From Bacteroidia bacterium (GTDB lineage Bacteria > Bacteroidota > Bacteroidia > Bacteroidales > UBA12481), in contig JAPLDV010000738.1 in the NCBI GenBank assembly GCA_026391235.1, forward strand, positions 1-21,950: 21,950 nucleotides of DNA, given 5' to 3'. How positions within the stretch are numbered: position 1 is the first letter of the stretch; the number at the start of each line of letters is the position of its first letter. Under the pieces are notes generated by a model that was not told where the DNA came from, did not search any database, and worked only from the letters and a program-made list of their open reading frames with translations. The position numbers were made by a program, and so were the translations under genes. Of the stretch, positions 1 through 8,544 are shown one piece after another.

Positions 1-26
1 GTATTAAAATCTAAAATTTAACATTC

Positions 27-52
27 GTAGAGACGCATATATGCGTCTCTAC
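27..52. repeat. 26-bp perfect palindrome (11-bp stem, TATA loop)
   Basis: GTAGAGACGCA, then TATA, then the exact reverse complement TGCGTCTCTAC. It lies 8 nt beyond the stop of the minus-strand rhamnosidase gene, so in RNA it would form a strong 3' hairpin. No clear T-run follows on either strand, so it may be an interspersed palindromic repeat or an RNA-stabilising hairpin rather than a classical intrinsic terminator. Confidence 0.7.
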
Positions 53-59
53 CCCAGTG

Positions 60-2909
60 TCAATGGGTAACCTCGATATGGTATTTCCCGGACCCCAATT
101 CCACCGCCGTTTCTTTTTCCCCTGATGATTCCTTATTGATCCAACCTGATGAAACTGATTTTGAATTGATCCTGATAAGCTCCTTCCTGCCCGACGGCAA
201 GATTACCGTTGCCGAAGTATTTACCGGGATTTCAATATCCAGAGTGAACAGTTCCTTCCCCTTCTTCCAGTCTGTAGAAATTCGTCCGTAAATAGAATTA
301 TAGGATCCTTTCGCCCAGGTCAGGGTACCGCCCGGCTGGGGATGGATGATGAAATGTTTATACCCGGGATATTGATCATCGGGATTGATTCCGGCTATCA
401 CCCGGTACATCCACTCACCCACTGATCCGATGGAATAATGACAGAATGAATTCATTCCCGGATTCTGGAACCCCCTGCCTTTTACATAGCCATCCCACCG
501 TTCCCAGATGGTGGTTGCCCACTGGTTGATCGAATATATCCAGGAAGGAAACCGCTCCGATTCCATCAGGGTGTAGGCAATGTCGTTCCGCCCCCTTTTG
601 GTGAGTTCCTTCATTAACATGATGGTGGATATAAAACCGGTGGAGATCCGGTAATCATACTCTTCGATACACCTGACCAGATGTTTGAATGCCTGATCCT
701 GTTTGCTTTCCGGAAGCAGGTCGAAATCGAGTGCGAGTGCATAAGCCGATTGGGTGTCCCCTTTAATCCTGCCCTCCCCATCGACAAATGCCTCGTTAAA
801 TTTCGTACGGATAGCCTCAAATAAAAGGAGATATTCTTTGGCATCCTTTTCATTGTTCAACACAGTGGCTATGCGGGAAAGGAGCCTGGCAGAATTGGCG
901 AAAAAGGCAGTTGCAAAAACATCATTGGGAACCTGTCCGCGTTTATTGGAATAACCATCAGCAATGACAGTATTTGCATTCAGCCAGTCGCCATACATAT
1001 TACCCACGTCATTCACCCAGATAAAATCAGGATTTTGTTTCCTGATATTCTCCAGGTACTTTTTCATTGCATCGTAATGCTGGCGCAGGACCTCCGTATC
1101 TCCGTAATTCTGGTACATCCGCCAGGGAACAATGACTCCGGCATCGGCCCAGGCGGGTGCATTGCTGAACCTGATGTCGGGTTTATTGGCATGCGGGGCG
1201 ATATCCGGGAAAGTTCCCCTTACCGACTGGGCATCCCGGATATCTTTGATCCATTTGGTATAAAAAGCAGCCATATCCATGTTGAACATGCTGTTCTGGC
1301 AAAAAACCTGCGCATCGCCCATCCAGCCCATCCGCTCGTCTCTTTGAGGGCAATCAGTCGGGATACTGGTCATATTGTCGCGCTGGGTCCAGAGAATATT
1401 GCTCCATAACTGATTCAGTTTCGGGTTGGAGCACTCAAAGGAGCCGGTGACCTCAGGATCGGAGGAAATGGCAAGGGCCATGATCATCTCCTTGCCGGGG
1501 ACCTCTTTTAATCCGGATATCTCGATATAACGGAATCCATGGTATGTAAAAACCGGCTCAAAAACATCTTGCCCACCGGAAAGAATATATTCATCTTCCT
1601 GAACAGCCGCCGCTAAATTCTTTGTGTAGAGCGAACCGTCATCATCCAGCATTTCGCCATGCCGGATCTTAACCAGATCCCCCATTTTTCCACTGATGGT
1701 AAGCCGGGTCCATCCGGTCAGGTTCTGTCCGAAATCCACGATATAGTTTTTCCCGAAAGGGGAAATGTTGACTGGCGAAACGTGTTTATACACCCGAACA
1801 GGCTCATTTTTCTGGCCTTCCAGATTCTTCTTAACATCCCGGTCGACATACGCCTTCTCCCACGAAGTATCATCGAAGTTGACATCCTGCCATCCAAGCA
1901 GTATGTTCCGGGCATCGATTTTCTGGCCCAGAAAATTGTCGGCTGAAATAATGAATCCTTTGGTGTTGATTTTCCAGGATTCATCGGTCGATACCACCTG
2001 ATCCGTTCCATCCAGATAGCGGATAACCAGTTGGGCGATTAACCGCCTGTCGTTCCCGTACACCCCTCTCCGCGGATAATCGGCGTGCCATTTGGTCGGG
2101 CCGATCATACCCAGATACCAGCCATCACCCAAAATTGCTGATAGTGCATTATCACCGACTTTGAGACTTTTACTTACATCATACGCCTGATACTGAAGGC
2201 GTTTGTTGTAGTCGGTCCATTCGGGAGCCAGTACCTGATCCCCGATTTTTTTGCCATTGAGCCCGAGTTCATAATATCCCAATGCTGATACATACAGTGT
2301 GGCTTCACGAACTTCGGATTTTACGGTAAACTTTTTACGCAGCATCGGTGATGGGGGCGGCACGGGCCGGACATTTTTCAGGGCAGCCGTTTTTTTCGGA
2401 TCATAATTATCGAGGTAATCTTTGTACGCCTTTTGCACCAGATCGGGCTTATCGCCGATCCAGTTTGCCATCCAATCCGATTCAGTTAATAAACCCATAC
2501 CCCAGACGGCAGTATCGCTCCAGGGGGTGTAATCATTTTTGTCGTTCCAGATTTTTACCTTCCAATAGCACTTTTGGCCACTGGTTAACTTTTTTCCCTG
2601 GTAAACGATTTGTGCACTCGCATCGGATTCAATTTTACCGCTGTTCCAAAGGTCGGCCTCTGCTTCTGACAATTTCTCAACAGATGAAGCCACAAGTATT
2701 TGATATGCCTGCTGTTTTTGGTTGAAAACCTGATCTGACGCGGCCTCCATTTTCCAGCTCAGGCGAGGTGCCGGCACATCGATTCCCAATGGACTGGTCA
2801 GATATTCGCACTTCAGTCCGGTCAGTTTTATTTCCGTGCTTTCTGTTGAACAGGAGAAATGGGTAATCGGAAACAAGATTAAAATCGAAATAATGGTTAG
2901 TGTTTTCAT
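60..2909 (-). CDS. Alpha-L-rhamnosidase, GH78 family, lipoprotein
   Basis: A 949-residue inverting glycoside hydrolase that would release terminal alpha-L-rhamnose from pectin (rhamnogalacturonan) side chains or plant glycosides. The leader MKTLTIISILILF... ends in a lipobox-like HFSC with Cys20, suggesting a lipid-anchored periplasmic or surface enzyme. Layout: Fn3-like/N-terminal beta domains to about residue 370, a concanavalin-like domain to about 490, an (alpha/alpha)6 catalytic barrel to about 850, and a C-terminal beta-sandwich. The GH78 signature DCPQRDERMGWMGD is present; Glu525 in it is the expected general acid. Glu832 in SVGEWMYR matches the expected general base. Length is normal for the family. 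The ATG at 2909 is chosen because it gives the complete leader. The next gene upstream on the same strand, an SGNH esterase, is about 500 nt away, so co-transcription is uncertain. Confidence 0.93.
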   Translation of the reverse strand: MKTLTIISILILFPITHFSCSTESTEIKLTGLKCEYLTSPLGIDVPAPRLSWKMEAASDQVFNQKQQAYQILVASSVEKLSEAEADLWNSGKIESDASAQIVYQGKKLTSGQKCYWKVKIWNDKNDYTPWSDTAVWGMGLLTESDWMANWIGDKPDLVQKAYKDYLDNYDPKKTAALKNVRPVPPPSPMLRKKFTVKSEVREATLYVSALGYYELGLNGKKIGDQVLAPEWTDYNKRLQYQAYDVSKSLKVGDNALSAILGDGWYLGMIGPTKWHADYPRRGVYGNDRRLIAQLVIRYLDGTDQVVSTDESWKINTKGFIISADNFLGQKIDARNILLGWQDVNFDDTSWEKAYVDRDVKKNLEGQKNEPVRVYKHVSPVNISPFGKNYIVDFGQNLTGWTRLTISGKMGDLVKIRHGEMLDDDGSLYTKNLAAAVQEDEYILSGGQDVFEPVFTYHGFRYIEISGLKEVPGKEMIMALAISSDPEVTGSFECSNPKLNQLWSNILWTQRDNMTSIPTDCPQRDERMGWMGDAQVFCQNSMFNMDMAAFYTKWIKDIRDAQSVRGTFPDIAPHANKPDIRFSNAPAWADAGVIVPWRMYQNYGDTEVLRQHYDAMKKYLENIRKQNPDFIWVNDVGNMYGDWLNANTVIADGYSNKRGQVPNDVFATAFFANSARLLSRIATVLNNEKDAKEYLLLFEAIRTKFNEAFVDGEGRIKGDTQSAYALALDFDLLPESKQDQAFKHLVRCIEEYDYRISTGFISTIMLMKELTKRGRNDIAYTLMESERFPSWIYSINQWATTIWERWDGYVKGRGFQNPGMNSFCHYSIGSVGEWMYRVIAGINPDDQYPGYKHFIIHPQPGGTLTWAKGSYNSIYGRISTDWKKGKELFTLDIEIPVNTSATVILPSGRKELIRINSKSVSSGWINKESSGEKETAVELGSGKYHIEVTH

Positions 2910-3011
2910 GGGTTATTGTTGTTTAGCTATTATGGGTCAATTTAAAAAATCATTGTTGAATTTCAAATAATGACGGGCATTTGAATTCCTTGCGAACCAC
3001 CTCGCCCCAAC

Positions 3012-3300
3012 GGCCTACCGAGTACCCTGCTGCAGCGATCCACCACACCCCCCGGCCCCCACTCCCGCGCTCACTCCGCTCGCGCTCCGATAACCTCAGC
3101 AACAGTGAAATGTAGTGAGAATTCGAGAATTGTTCTGATTGAATTCCTTGATGGTAGAGATGTTTCTCGTCTTTATATTAGTACACAGCCATGCAGATGT
3201 CGACTCCCCCTCTCCCATGAACGGAGCGCCAGCGGAGTGAGCGCGGGAGAGGGGGCCGGGGGGTGAGGTGGATCGCGGTAGCAGGGAACTCAGCAGGCCG
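3012..3300. repeat. Long imperfect inverted repeat (two 78-79-nt arms)
   Basis: The left arm 3012-3089 is the reverse complement of the right arm 3222-3300 with about 8 mismatches in 79 positions by hand alignment. About 130 nt of AT-richer DNA lies between the arms. The arms are markedly GC-rich compared with the flanks. A third, partial direct copy of the GGCCGGGGGG...GGTGGATC core follows: 3254-3274 resembles 3296-3316. No coding potential is seen. This accounts for most of the 500-nt gap between the SGNH esterase and rhamnosidase genes. It looks like an interspersed palindromic element; no transposase lies inside it. Confidence 0.7.
3206..3255. repeat. Hairpin with perfect 11-bp stem at the edge of the inverted repeat
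   Basis: CCCCCTCTCCC at 3206-3216 pairs perfectly with GGGAGAGGGGG at 3245-3255 around a 28-nt GC-rich loop. It overlaps the right arm of the larger inverted repeat, so two alternative folds are possible: a local hairpin or the long cruciform. No T-run follows, so it is not annotated as a terminator. Confidence 0.6.
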
Positions 3301-3410
3301 GGGGATAAGGTGGATCAAACAACCTGTCACGATAGGAGAATAATTCAAAAATGTGCTTCATGAATTTAATTGAATATCTGCATTATACTATCAAAGTATT
3401 CCCCCATTTT

Positions 3411-4235
3411 TTACTTTTCCCCCATCAGTTTAACCAGCACCGGCTCCACAGCCGTTACCCACGCCTCGGCCCCGGCTCCGTTCGGATGGATCAGGTCGGG
3501 CATCAGGTCGGTATTAATGGTTCCGTCGGGACGGAGGAAAACGTGGTTAATGTCGAGCCAGAACACCTGCTTGCCATCGGCCAGCTTCGCCGTCAGTTCT
3601 CCGGCCTTTAGTGTGGCTTCCATCGCTTTGGCGGATCGGTTGTACTTTCGATGATAAGGAGTTAGGTCGCCGGGACCCCCGCAGATAAAAATCCTCAGAA
3701 TCAGAATTTTAGTAGTGGGATGGTGCAGTCTGATCAGATCCACAATGGCCTTTGTACCGGCAAATACCTCTTCGGCAGTATGGATCTTCGGGTAATGCTG
3801 GTCATCGAGATTGTTGGTGCCGATCAGGAGCACTGCAACCTTTGGTGAACGCTTCTGGTCGAGTTCCCCATTCTGCAGGTTCCACAGGATATTTTCCGTT
3901 CGATAGCCCGAATAGCCCAGGTTGATGGCATTCAGCGGTACAAGGTGCTTGTCCCACACTGCCTTCAGGGATTTCCACTCTTCCCCTCCTCCCTCCAGCG
4001 TTTCGGTGATGCTGTTTCCGATGAGGAACAGATCGTAATTTCCCGCGTTGACTGCAGCTACTTTTTCAGTGTGCCGGGGGCAGGGTGATGGAGCCGGGTA
4101 ATCGGCATCGCCGGGTACAGGCGCTCTTTTACCGGCCACTTGTCCCGGTTTAGCCGGCAAACCTGCAGTTTGGGCATTTACTGGTAAACAAATTCCTCCA
4201 ATCAGGAATAGCGATGCGATCAGAATGTTTCTCAT
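3411..4235 (-). CDS. Exported SGNH/GDSL-type esterase
   Basis: A 274-residue SGNH hydrolase resembling the platelet-activating-factor acetylhydrolase gamma type, often a carbohydrate deacetylase. All blocks are visible: LFLIGNSIT with candidate nucleophile Ser75 (GNS instead of the classical GDS), LGYSGYRTEN around Gly107-Gly110, LLIGTNN with Asn141 of the oxyanion hole, and DLIHPNG giving Asp247 and His250. I start at 4235 because MRNILIASLFLIGGICLPVNA is a clean signal peptide ending at A-Q; an upstream ATG at 4286 would add 17 non-leader residues. Residues 23-60 are a Pro/Ala/Gly-rich linker. It sits between the rhamnosidase and a divergent GH120-like gene, which suggests removal of acetyl esters from plant polysaccharide. 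Substrate is inferred from context only. Confidence 0.85.
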   Translation of the reverse strand: MRNILIASLFLIGGICLPVNAQTAGLPAKPGQVAGKRAPVPGDADYPAPSPCPRHTEKVAAVNAGNYDLFLIGNSITETLEGGGEEWKSLKAVWDKHLVPLNAINLGYSGYRTENILWNLQNGELDQKRSPKVAVLLIGTNNLDDQHYPKIHTAEEVFAGTKAIVDLIRLHHPTTKILILRIFICGGPGDLTPYHRKYNRSAKAMEATLKAGELTAKLADGKQVFWLDINHVFLRPDGTINTDLMPDLIHPNGAGAEAWVTAVEPVLVKLMGEK

Positions 4236-4339
4236 GATAAAAAAACCGAAGATAACTTTATTGTGAATGCTGTTCAATTCGGTCATCTTGATATATATTC
4301 GTAAAGGTTTAAATCAGGATCCATTTATTAACAAACATC

Positions 4340-6184
4340 ATGAAAAACAACAATCTGTTTCTTTCACTACTGGCCGGGCTCCTGCTGAGTGCCTGCGGGC
4401 CTGCCGGCAAAGAGTATCATGTGGCAGTAACCGGCAGCGATTCAAACGCCGGATCGGCCGGTGCGCCCTATAAAACCATCATGGCAGCCGCATCGGTGGC
4501 GCAGCCGGGTGATATCATCACTGTTCATGCAGGGGTTTACCGCGAACGTGTTACTCCGCCGCGGGGCGGAAATTCCGACAGCGAACGGATTACCTACCGT
4601 GCGGCTGCCGGAGAGCAGGTGGTGGTGAAGGGTTCGGAAGTGGTGAAGAACTGGGAGCGGGTGCAGGATGATACCTGGAAGACCGTGGTTTCAAACAGCC
4701 GGTTTGGGGACTTCAACCCGTTTGCCGACCTGATCCGGGGTGACTGGTTTGAGCCGCTGGGAAGGCCGCATCATACGGGTGCCGTTTATCTCGACGGGCA
4801 CTGGCTCACCGAGGCACCGGCAGCCGATAGCGTTCTGAAACCGGTAGGCAAAACGCCTTTATGGTTTGCAGTTGCCGACTCATTGAAGGAGGGAAGCACA
4901 ACCATCTGGGCACAGTTTCCGGGTACCGATCCAAACAGCCGGGAAGTTGAGGTTAATGTGCGGAAGGCAGTTTTCTATCCCGATAAAACAGGTCTCAACT
5001 ACATTACCATCAGCGGTTTCACCATGGAACATGCCGCCACCAACTGGGCGCCACCCACCGCGGAGCAGGTCGGGCTCATCGGGACCAACTGGAGCAAGGG
5101 GTGGATCATCGAAAACAATACCGTGCGCTATTCCGTATGCACCGGCATCACGCTGGGCAAGCACGGCGACGAATTTGACAACACCTCGGCAAACTCGGCC
5201 GAAGGGTATGTCAAGACGATTGAGCGGGCCACTGCGCGGGGCTGGTCGCCGGAAAACATCGGTCACAATATCGTGCGCAACAACCATATTTCCAACTGCG
5301 AGCAGGCCGGGATCGTAGGTAGCATGGGCTGCGTGTTCAGCGTGGTCACCGGCAATGAGATCCACGACATCCATTTCCGGCAGCTCTTTACCGGAGCCGA
5401 GATGGCCGGCATCAAGTTTCACGGGGCGGTTGATGCCGTGATCAGCAATAACCATATCTACCGGTCGAACCGGGGTATCTGGCTCGACTGGATGGCTCAG
5501 GGAACGAGGGTCACAGGCAACCTGCTGCACGACAACGGTCCGAGCGAAGATATTTTCCTGGAGGTGAACCATGGGCCTTTCCTCATCGACAATAACCTCT
5601 TCCTTTCGAACAATGCCATCCTGGTTAACTCGCAAGGCGGGGCTTACGTGCACAACATCATTGCCGGTGGTATTTATGTGTATAATGGCGAAACGCGCCT
5701 GACGCCCCACCTCGGAGCCCATGATACCAGGGTGGTGGGTCTGGCTAAAAATGAGAGCGGCGATGAGCGTTATTACAACAATATCCTGATCGGGAAGGCC
5801 AGCCTGGACCAGTACGACAAGACTGTTTTACCGGTTTACATGGATGGTAACGTGTACCTCAACGGGGCCAGGCCGGGTAAGGCAGAGCCCTACCCGCTTC
5901 TGCTGCCTGATTACAATCCCGGGTTGAAGCTTACGCAAAATCAAGGTGGCTGGTATTTCGAGATGAAACTCGATCCGAAATGGAGTGACCAGCAGGTCCG
6001 CAAGCTTGTCACCACGGAATTGCTCGGGTTTGCCAAAGTTCCCGACCTGCCGTATGAACAATTTGATGGCAAGCCTTACCGGCTCAATCTTGACTGGTTT
6101 GGCGAGAAGCGGGATGCTGCCAGGCCGTTCCCGGGGCCATTTGAAGCGAAGACATTTGAAGGAGGGGCGGTGAAAGTTTGGTAA
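4340..6184 (+). CDS. Right-handed beta-helix lipoprotein, GH120-like (beta-xylosidase candidate)
   Basis: A 614-residue lipoprotein: leader MKNNNLFLSLLAGLLLSAC with lipobox LSAC and Cys19. Residues from about 25 show the DUF1565-like opening (YHVAVTGSDSNAGS, then AQPGDIITVHAGVYRE), followed by Asn-rich beta-helix rungs (IIENNTVRYS, IVRNNHISNC, VISNNHIYRSN, LIDNNLFLSNN). The region WLDWMAQGTR...LEVNHGPFLIDNN resembles the active site of GH120 beta-xylosidases; in that family an Asp and a Glu on the helix are nucleophile and acid/base. Asp383 and Glu408 are my candidates, 25 residues apart. Size matches GH120 (about 640). Family assignment is from memory of motifs; other beta-helix families (GH141, polysaccharide lyases) remain possible. 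Codons are noticeably more GC-rich than in the cytochrome genes downstream. It is divergent from the SGNH esterase gene, with 104 nt between starts. Confidence 0.75.
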   Translation: MKNNNLFLSLLAGLLLSACGPAGKEYHVAVTGSDSNAGSAGAPYKTIMAAASVAQPGDIITVHAGVYRERVTPPRGGNSDSERITYRAAAGEQVVVKGSEVVKNWERVQDDTWKTVVSNSRFGDFNPFADLIRGDWFEPLGRPHHTGAVYLDGHWLTEAPAADSVLKPVGKTPLWFAVADSLKEGSTTIWAQFPGTDPNSREVEVNVRKAVFYPDKTGLNYITISGFTMEHAATNWAPPTAEQVGLIGTNWSKGWIIENNTVRYSVCTGITLGKHGDEFDNTSANSAEGYVKTIERATARGWSPENIGHNIVRNNHISNCEQAGIVGSMGCVFSVVTGNEIHDIHFRQLFTGAEMAGIKFHGAVDAVISNNHIYRSNRGIWLDWMAQGTRVTGNLLHDNGPSEDIFLEVNHGPFLIDNNLFLSNNAILVNSQGGAYVHNIIAGGIYVYNGETRLTPHLGAHDTRVVGLAKNESGDERYYNNILIGKASLDQYDKTVLPVYMDGNVYLNGARPGKAEPYPLLLPDYNPGLKLTQNQGGWYFEMKLDPKWSDQQVRKLVTTELLGFAKVPDLPYEQFDGKPYRLNLDWFGEKRDAARPFPGPFEAKTFEGGAVKVW

Positions 6185-6291
6185 GCTCCTCTGGGGGTTG
6201 GGCAAAAAAGTCAATCATGGATTTCAAAAGCGAGATGAGATGATTGTTGCCACTAACTATATTGGCTGTACAAAAATTTAGCCCTGATAGA

Positions 6292-6376
6292 TGATCCTGA
6301 TATGTTGTCCCCACATTTAGAGGCTGTGAAATAATGGAAAATCATTAGTGATCCTGACACGTTGCCCCCAAATTTA
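6292..6376. repeat. Direct repeat pair, 28 nt each
   Basis: 6292-6319 and 6349-6376 match at 24 of 28 positions (TGATCCTGAyAyGTTG core), 57 nt apart, in the 313-nt gap between two convergent genes. No open frame of interest was found in the gap. The second copy runs into the hairpin at 6365-6384. Confidence 0.55.
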
Positions 6377-6384
6377 TTTGGGGG
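6365..6384. terminator. Perfect 8-bp hairpin, possible bidirectional terminator
   Basis: CCCCCAAA, loop TTTA, TTTGGGGG. It lies between the convergent GH120-like and six-hairpin glycosidase genes, 180 nt past the first stop. There is no poly-T tract, so terminator function is only inferred from position; a repeat-element hairpin is an equal alternative. Confidence 0.4.
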
Positions 6385-6436
6385 ATTATGTTGATCCACA
6401 AAACCTTATGGACTTTAGTCCAAATTCTAATATTAT

Positions 6437-6456
6437 CCCCCGGCTGAAGCTGGGGG
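6437..6456. terminator. 8-bp hairpin with one wobble pair, TGAA loop
   Basis: CCCCCGGC, loop TGAA, GCTGGGGG (one G-T wobble). It lies 41 nt beyond the stop of the minus-strand glycosidase gene, so it could end that transcript. The adjoining motif GGACTTTAGTCC at 6410-6421 is itself a 12-bp palindrome, so this stretch is probably a compound interspersed repeat. Confidence 0.4.
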
Positions 6457-6497
6457 CAACATAAAATGCAATGGGATCTGACGGACAATGCCCATTC

Positions 6498-8543
6498 TTA
6501 CAACTTAATATTCAAAGGCCCTTTCCCGTCCCATTTTTTTACGATCGGAGCTTCCCCTTGCCGGCTGATGTTTACAATTGTTTTTGTGCCTTCCCTTTTT
6601 ACCCCGATATCGAAAGTATTTCCGAAAGCGGTAATTTTATTCAATGCCATTTCGTTCCAACCCTCAGGCAATTTGGGAGATATTGAAAATGACCGCAAAC
6701 CCGTGGGCCGCAAACCGAACAGGCCTTCGGTAAGGACCCTGCAATACAATGCCGATTCTCCTGAAAGTTGTTTCTGATCTCCTTCAGGATAAGCCTCTAC
6801 CGGGTACGGCACGTGAACCCCCAGCAGCCTTCGTTCCGAGTATTTTTTCAGATAGTCCAGGGCCTTACCGGTTTCGCCGGCAGCAAATACACCGCGGAGC
6901 CCGTACAGAGTTGAGCGGTCCCAGAAGGTTTTATCGCCGGCCTGCGTGGCCAGTCCGTCGACGGTCCACAACCGCGGTGAGAACAAGGCATCCACGGTTC
7001 CGGCCTTGCGTTCATAAATGCCAACCGTCAGCGGCATGCAGATCCAGGAACGCAAAACATCATTTTCCTTATAATACCGGTAAGTATCATACCCTTCCAC
7101 CTTTGCCCCGAAAAAGTGCTCTATGGAAGACCGAAGACTTGCCGCTTGCTTTGAATAGCTGTCCGACAGCTGTTTCGGCTTACCCAGCTCTTTGCACAAC
7201 ATGGAAGCCGACAGGAGGGCATCATAATAAAGGCTGCTGGTGCACAGGTTGGCCTTTCCGGCCGGAAAACGACCCTCCAGCTCATCGCTGTCGGAATTCA
7301 CCACCCCTTCACTGTTTATTTTCCGGCGGCTGAACTCCAGGCACCATTCGATCAGCGGCCATAGCTCCGTGGCAATAGCCCTATCGCCCGAAGCCAGGGC
7401 AAAACGGGAGGCCCCGTAGGCAATCATGGCCTGGTCGCCCCGATCGCCGGCTCCGTCCCAGAAATCGATCCCCTCGGCAATGATCGAGCTGGGTATCGGT
7501 TTAAAACCAGGGTTCATGAATTTCGCGAACCAGCGGTAGGCATTCAGGGCGGCCTCCACTCCCAGGTTGTAGCCGGCATAGCCATACCAGGGGCCGGTAT
7601 ACTCGGCCTGGTCATTGGCCCAGATAGCAGCATGATAGCGGAATCCACCCGGGGAATTGATATATCCGTTTTTCGTTTTATAAATGCTTTCTCCAGCCCG
7701 CATTTTGGCAAAAGCAAAAGCAGTATTCAAAACCGGATCCGGAGTGATCAGCTGCATCGGCTCTTTGATATCATTTATCCGCTTAATCCGCTTGCTGACT
7801 TCATCATTAAGGTTAATTTTTACCAGTGATTCGCCCTTTTTAACTGCCTGGTAAACAATGGCAAAAATAGCGGAATCGCCGGGCTGCAAAGTTTTCACCC
7901 CATCGTTCAGGGTGTAGGCGAAAACCGAATGAGGCCCACCGGTACTGTGGAGTGTATCGATCCTGATTTCCCTCATGTTATACTCCATCGAAACATTGCA
8001 GGATCGGCTGTCGGAATTGATCAACACATACTTCTCAATGGCGGCAGGCAAGTCAGCAGATGGCAACAAGGTCCTTTTCAATATCAGTTTATTGGATATC
8101 CGCGCCCGGTCGATTTTTTCTAAGCTACTGGTTATCAGCATGATGCCACTTTGGTTAATCAATATCACTTTTTCAGATAATCCCTGGTTCAGATAGCCAT
8201 TGATGAGGCTGGGCTTAAGCGGGGTCATGTCCAGGAAGAACCGCGGAAGATCATTGTCGGTAAAGCTGACCATCAGGGTTCCGTGGGTATCGTTGGGTTT
8301 CAGGCGGAAGGTGGGGAACATCACCGTGCGTAAAAGCTTGGGGTTCTGTAAGCTGTCGACCACATAATAAACCCATAGCGACACCTTTTCGCCGCTCATT
8401 TCGATGTGATCAAAATGGGGATCATCCGGGCGGATGGTCCATTCGATGCTGCCGTTTTTCATAATACTCCAGCGGTTGCCACTCTCCTGAGCAAGTGTTA
8501 AAGCCGGCACCAGCAGCGCCAAACTCAATACCAAAAAGTTCAT
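6498..8543 (-). CDS. Exported six-hairpin ((alpha/alpha)6) glycosidase, family unassigned
   Basis: A 681-residue exported protein, leader MNFLVLSLALLVPALTLA-Q. The N-terminal third (to about residue 270) is beta-rich; the rest reads as an (alpha/alpha)6 barrel with a C-terminal beta domain, in the layout of six-hairpin glycosidases (GH78, GH63, GH127 and relatives). Acidic motifs in likely active-site loops are WANDQAEYTGPW, GDRGDQ (366-371) and SDELEG (Asp420, Glu421, Glu423). The segment ESALYCRVLTEGLFGLRPTG and the following SFSISPKLPEGW resemble the end of rhamnosidase-like barrels. I start at 8543; a longer frame reaches 8627 but would overlap the symporter gene and add no leader. The start is 1 nt after the symporter stop (TAG-A-ATG), which implies translational coupling and a shared substrate. 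Exact activity is unknown. Confidence 0.75.
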   Translation of the reverse strand: MNFLVLSLALLVPALTLAQESGNRWSIMKNGSIEWTIRPDDPHFDHIEMSGEKVSLWVYYVVDSLQNPKLLRTVMFPTFRLKPNDTHGTLMVSFTDNDLPRFFLDMTPLKPSLINGYLNQGLSEKVILINQSGIMLITSSLEKIDRARISNKLILKRTLLPSADLPAAIEKYVLINSDSRSCNVSMEYNMREIRIDTLHSTGGPHSVFAYTLNDGVKTLQPGDSAIFAIVYQAVKKGESLVKINLNDEVSKRIKRINDIKEPMQLITPDPVLNTAFAFAKMRAGESIYKTKNGYINSPGGFRYHAAIWANDQAEYTGPWYGYAGYNLGVEAALNAYRWFAKFMNPGFKPIPSSIIAEGIDFWDGAGDRGDQAMIAYGASRFALASGDRAIATELWPLIEWCLEFSRRKINSEGVVNSDSDELEGRFPAGKANLCTSSLYYDALLSASMLCKELGKPKQLSDSYSKQAASLRSSIEHFFGAKVEGYDTYRYYKENDVLRSWICMPLTVGIYERKAGTVDALFSPRLWTVDGLATQAGDKTFWDRSTLYGLRGVFAAGETGKALDYLKKYSERRLLGVHVPYPVEAYPEGDQKQLSGESALYCRVLTEGLFGLRPTGLRSFSISPKLPEGWNEMALNKITAFGNTFDIGVKREGTKTIVNISRQGEAPIVKKWDGKGPLNIKL

Positions 8544-8544
8544 T

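Noticed and set aside
3012..3300. Insertion sequence with terminal inverted repeats
   Set aside because: Only about 130 nt separates the arms and no transposase fragment is present; at most a non-autonomous element.
4880..5722. 280-codon minus-strand open frame
   Set aside because: It lies wholly antisense to the GH120-like gene, which has leader, repeats and catalytic-type motifs. The antisense product has no recognisable motif and reflects the GC-rich codon use of the real gene.
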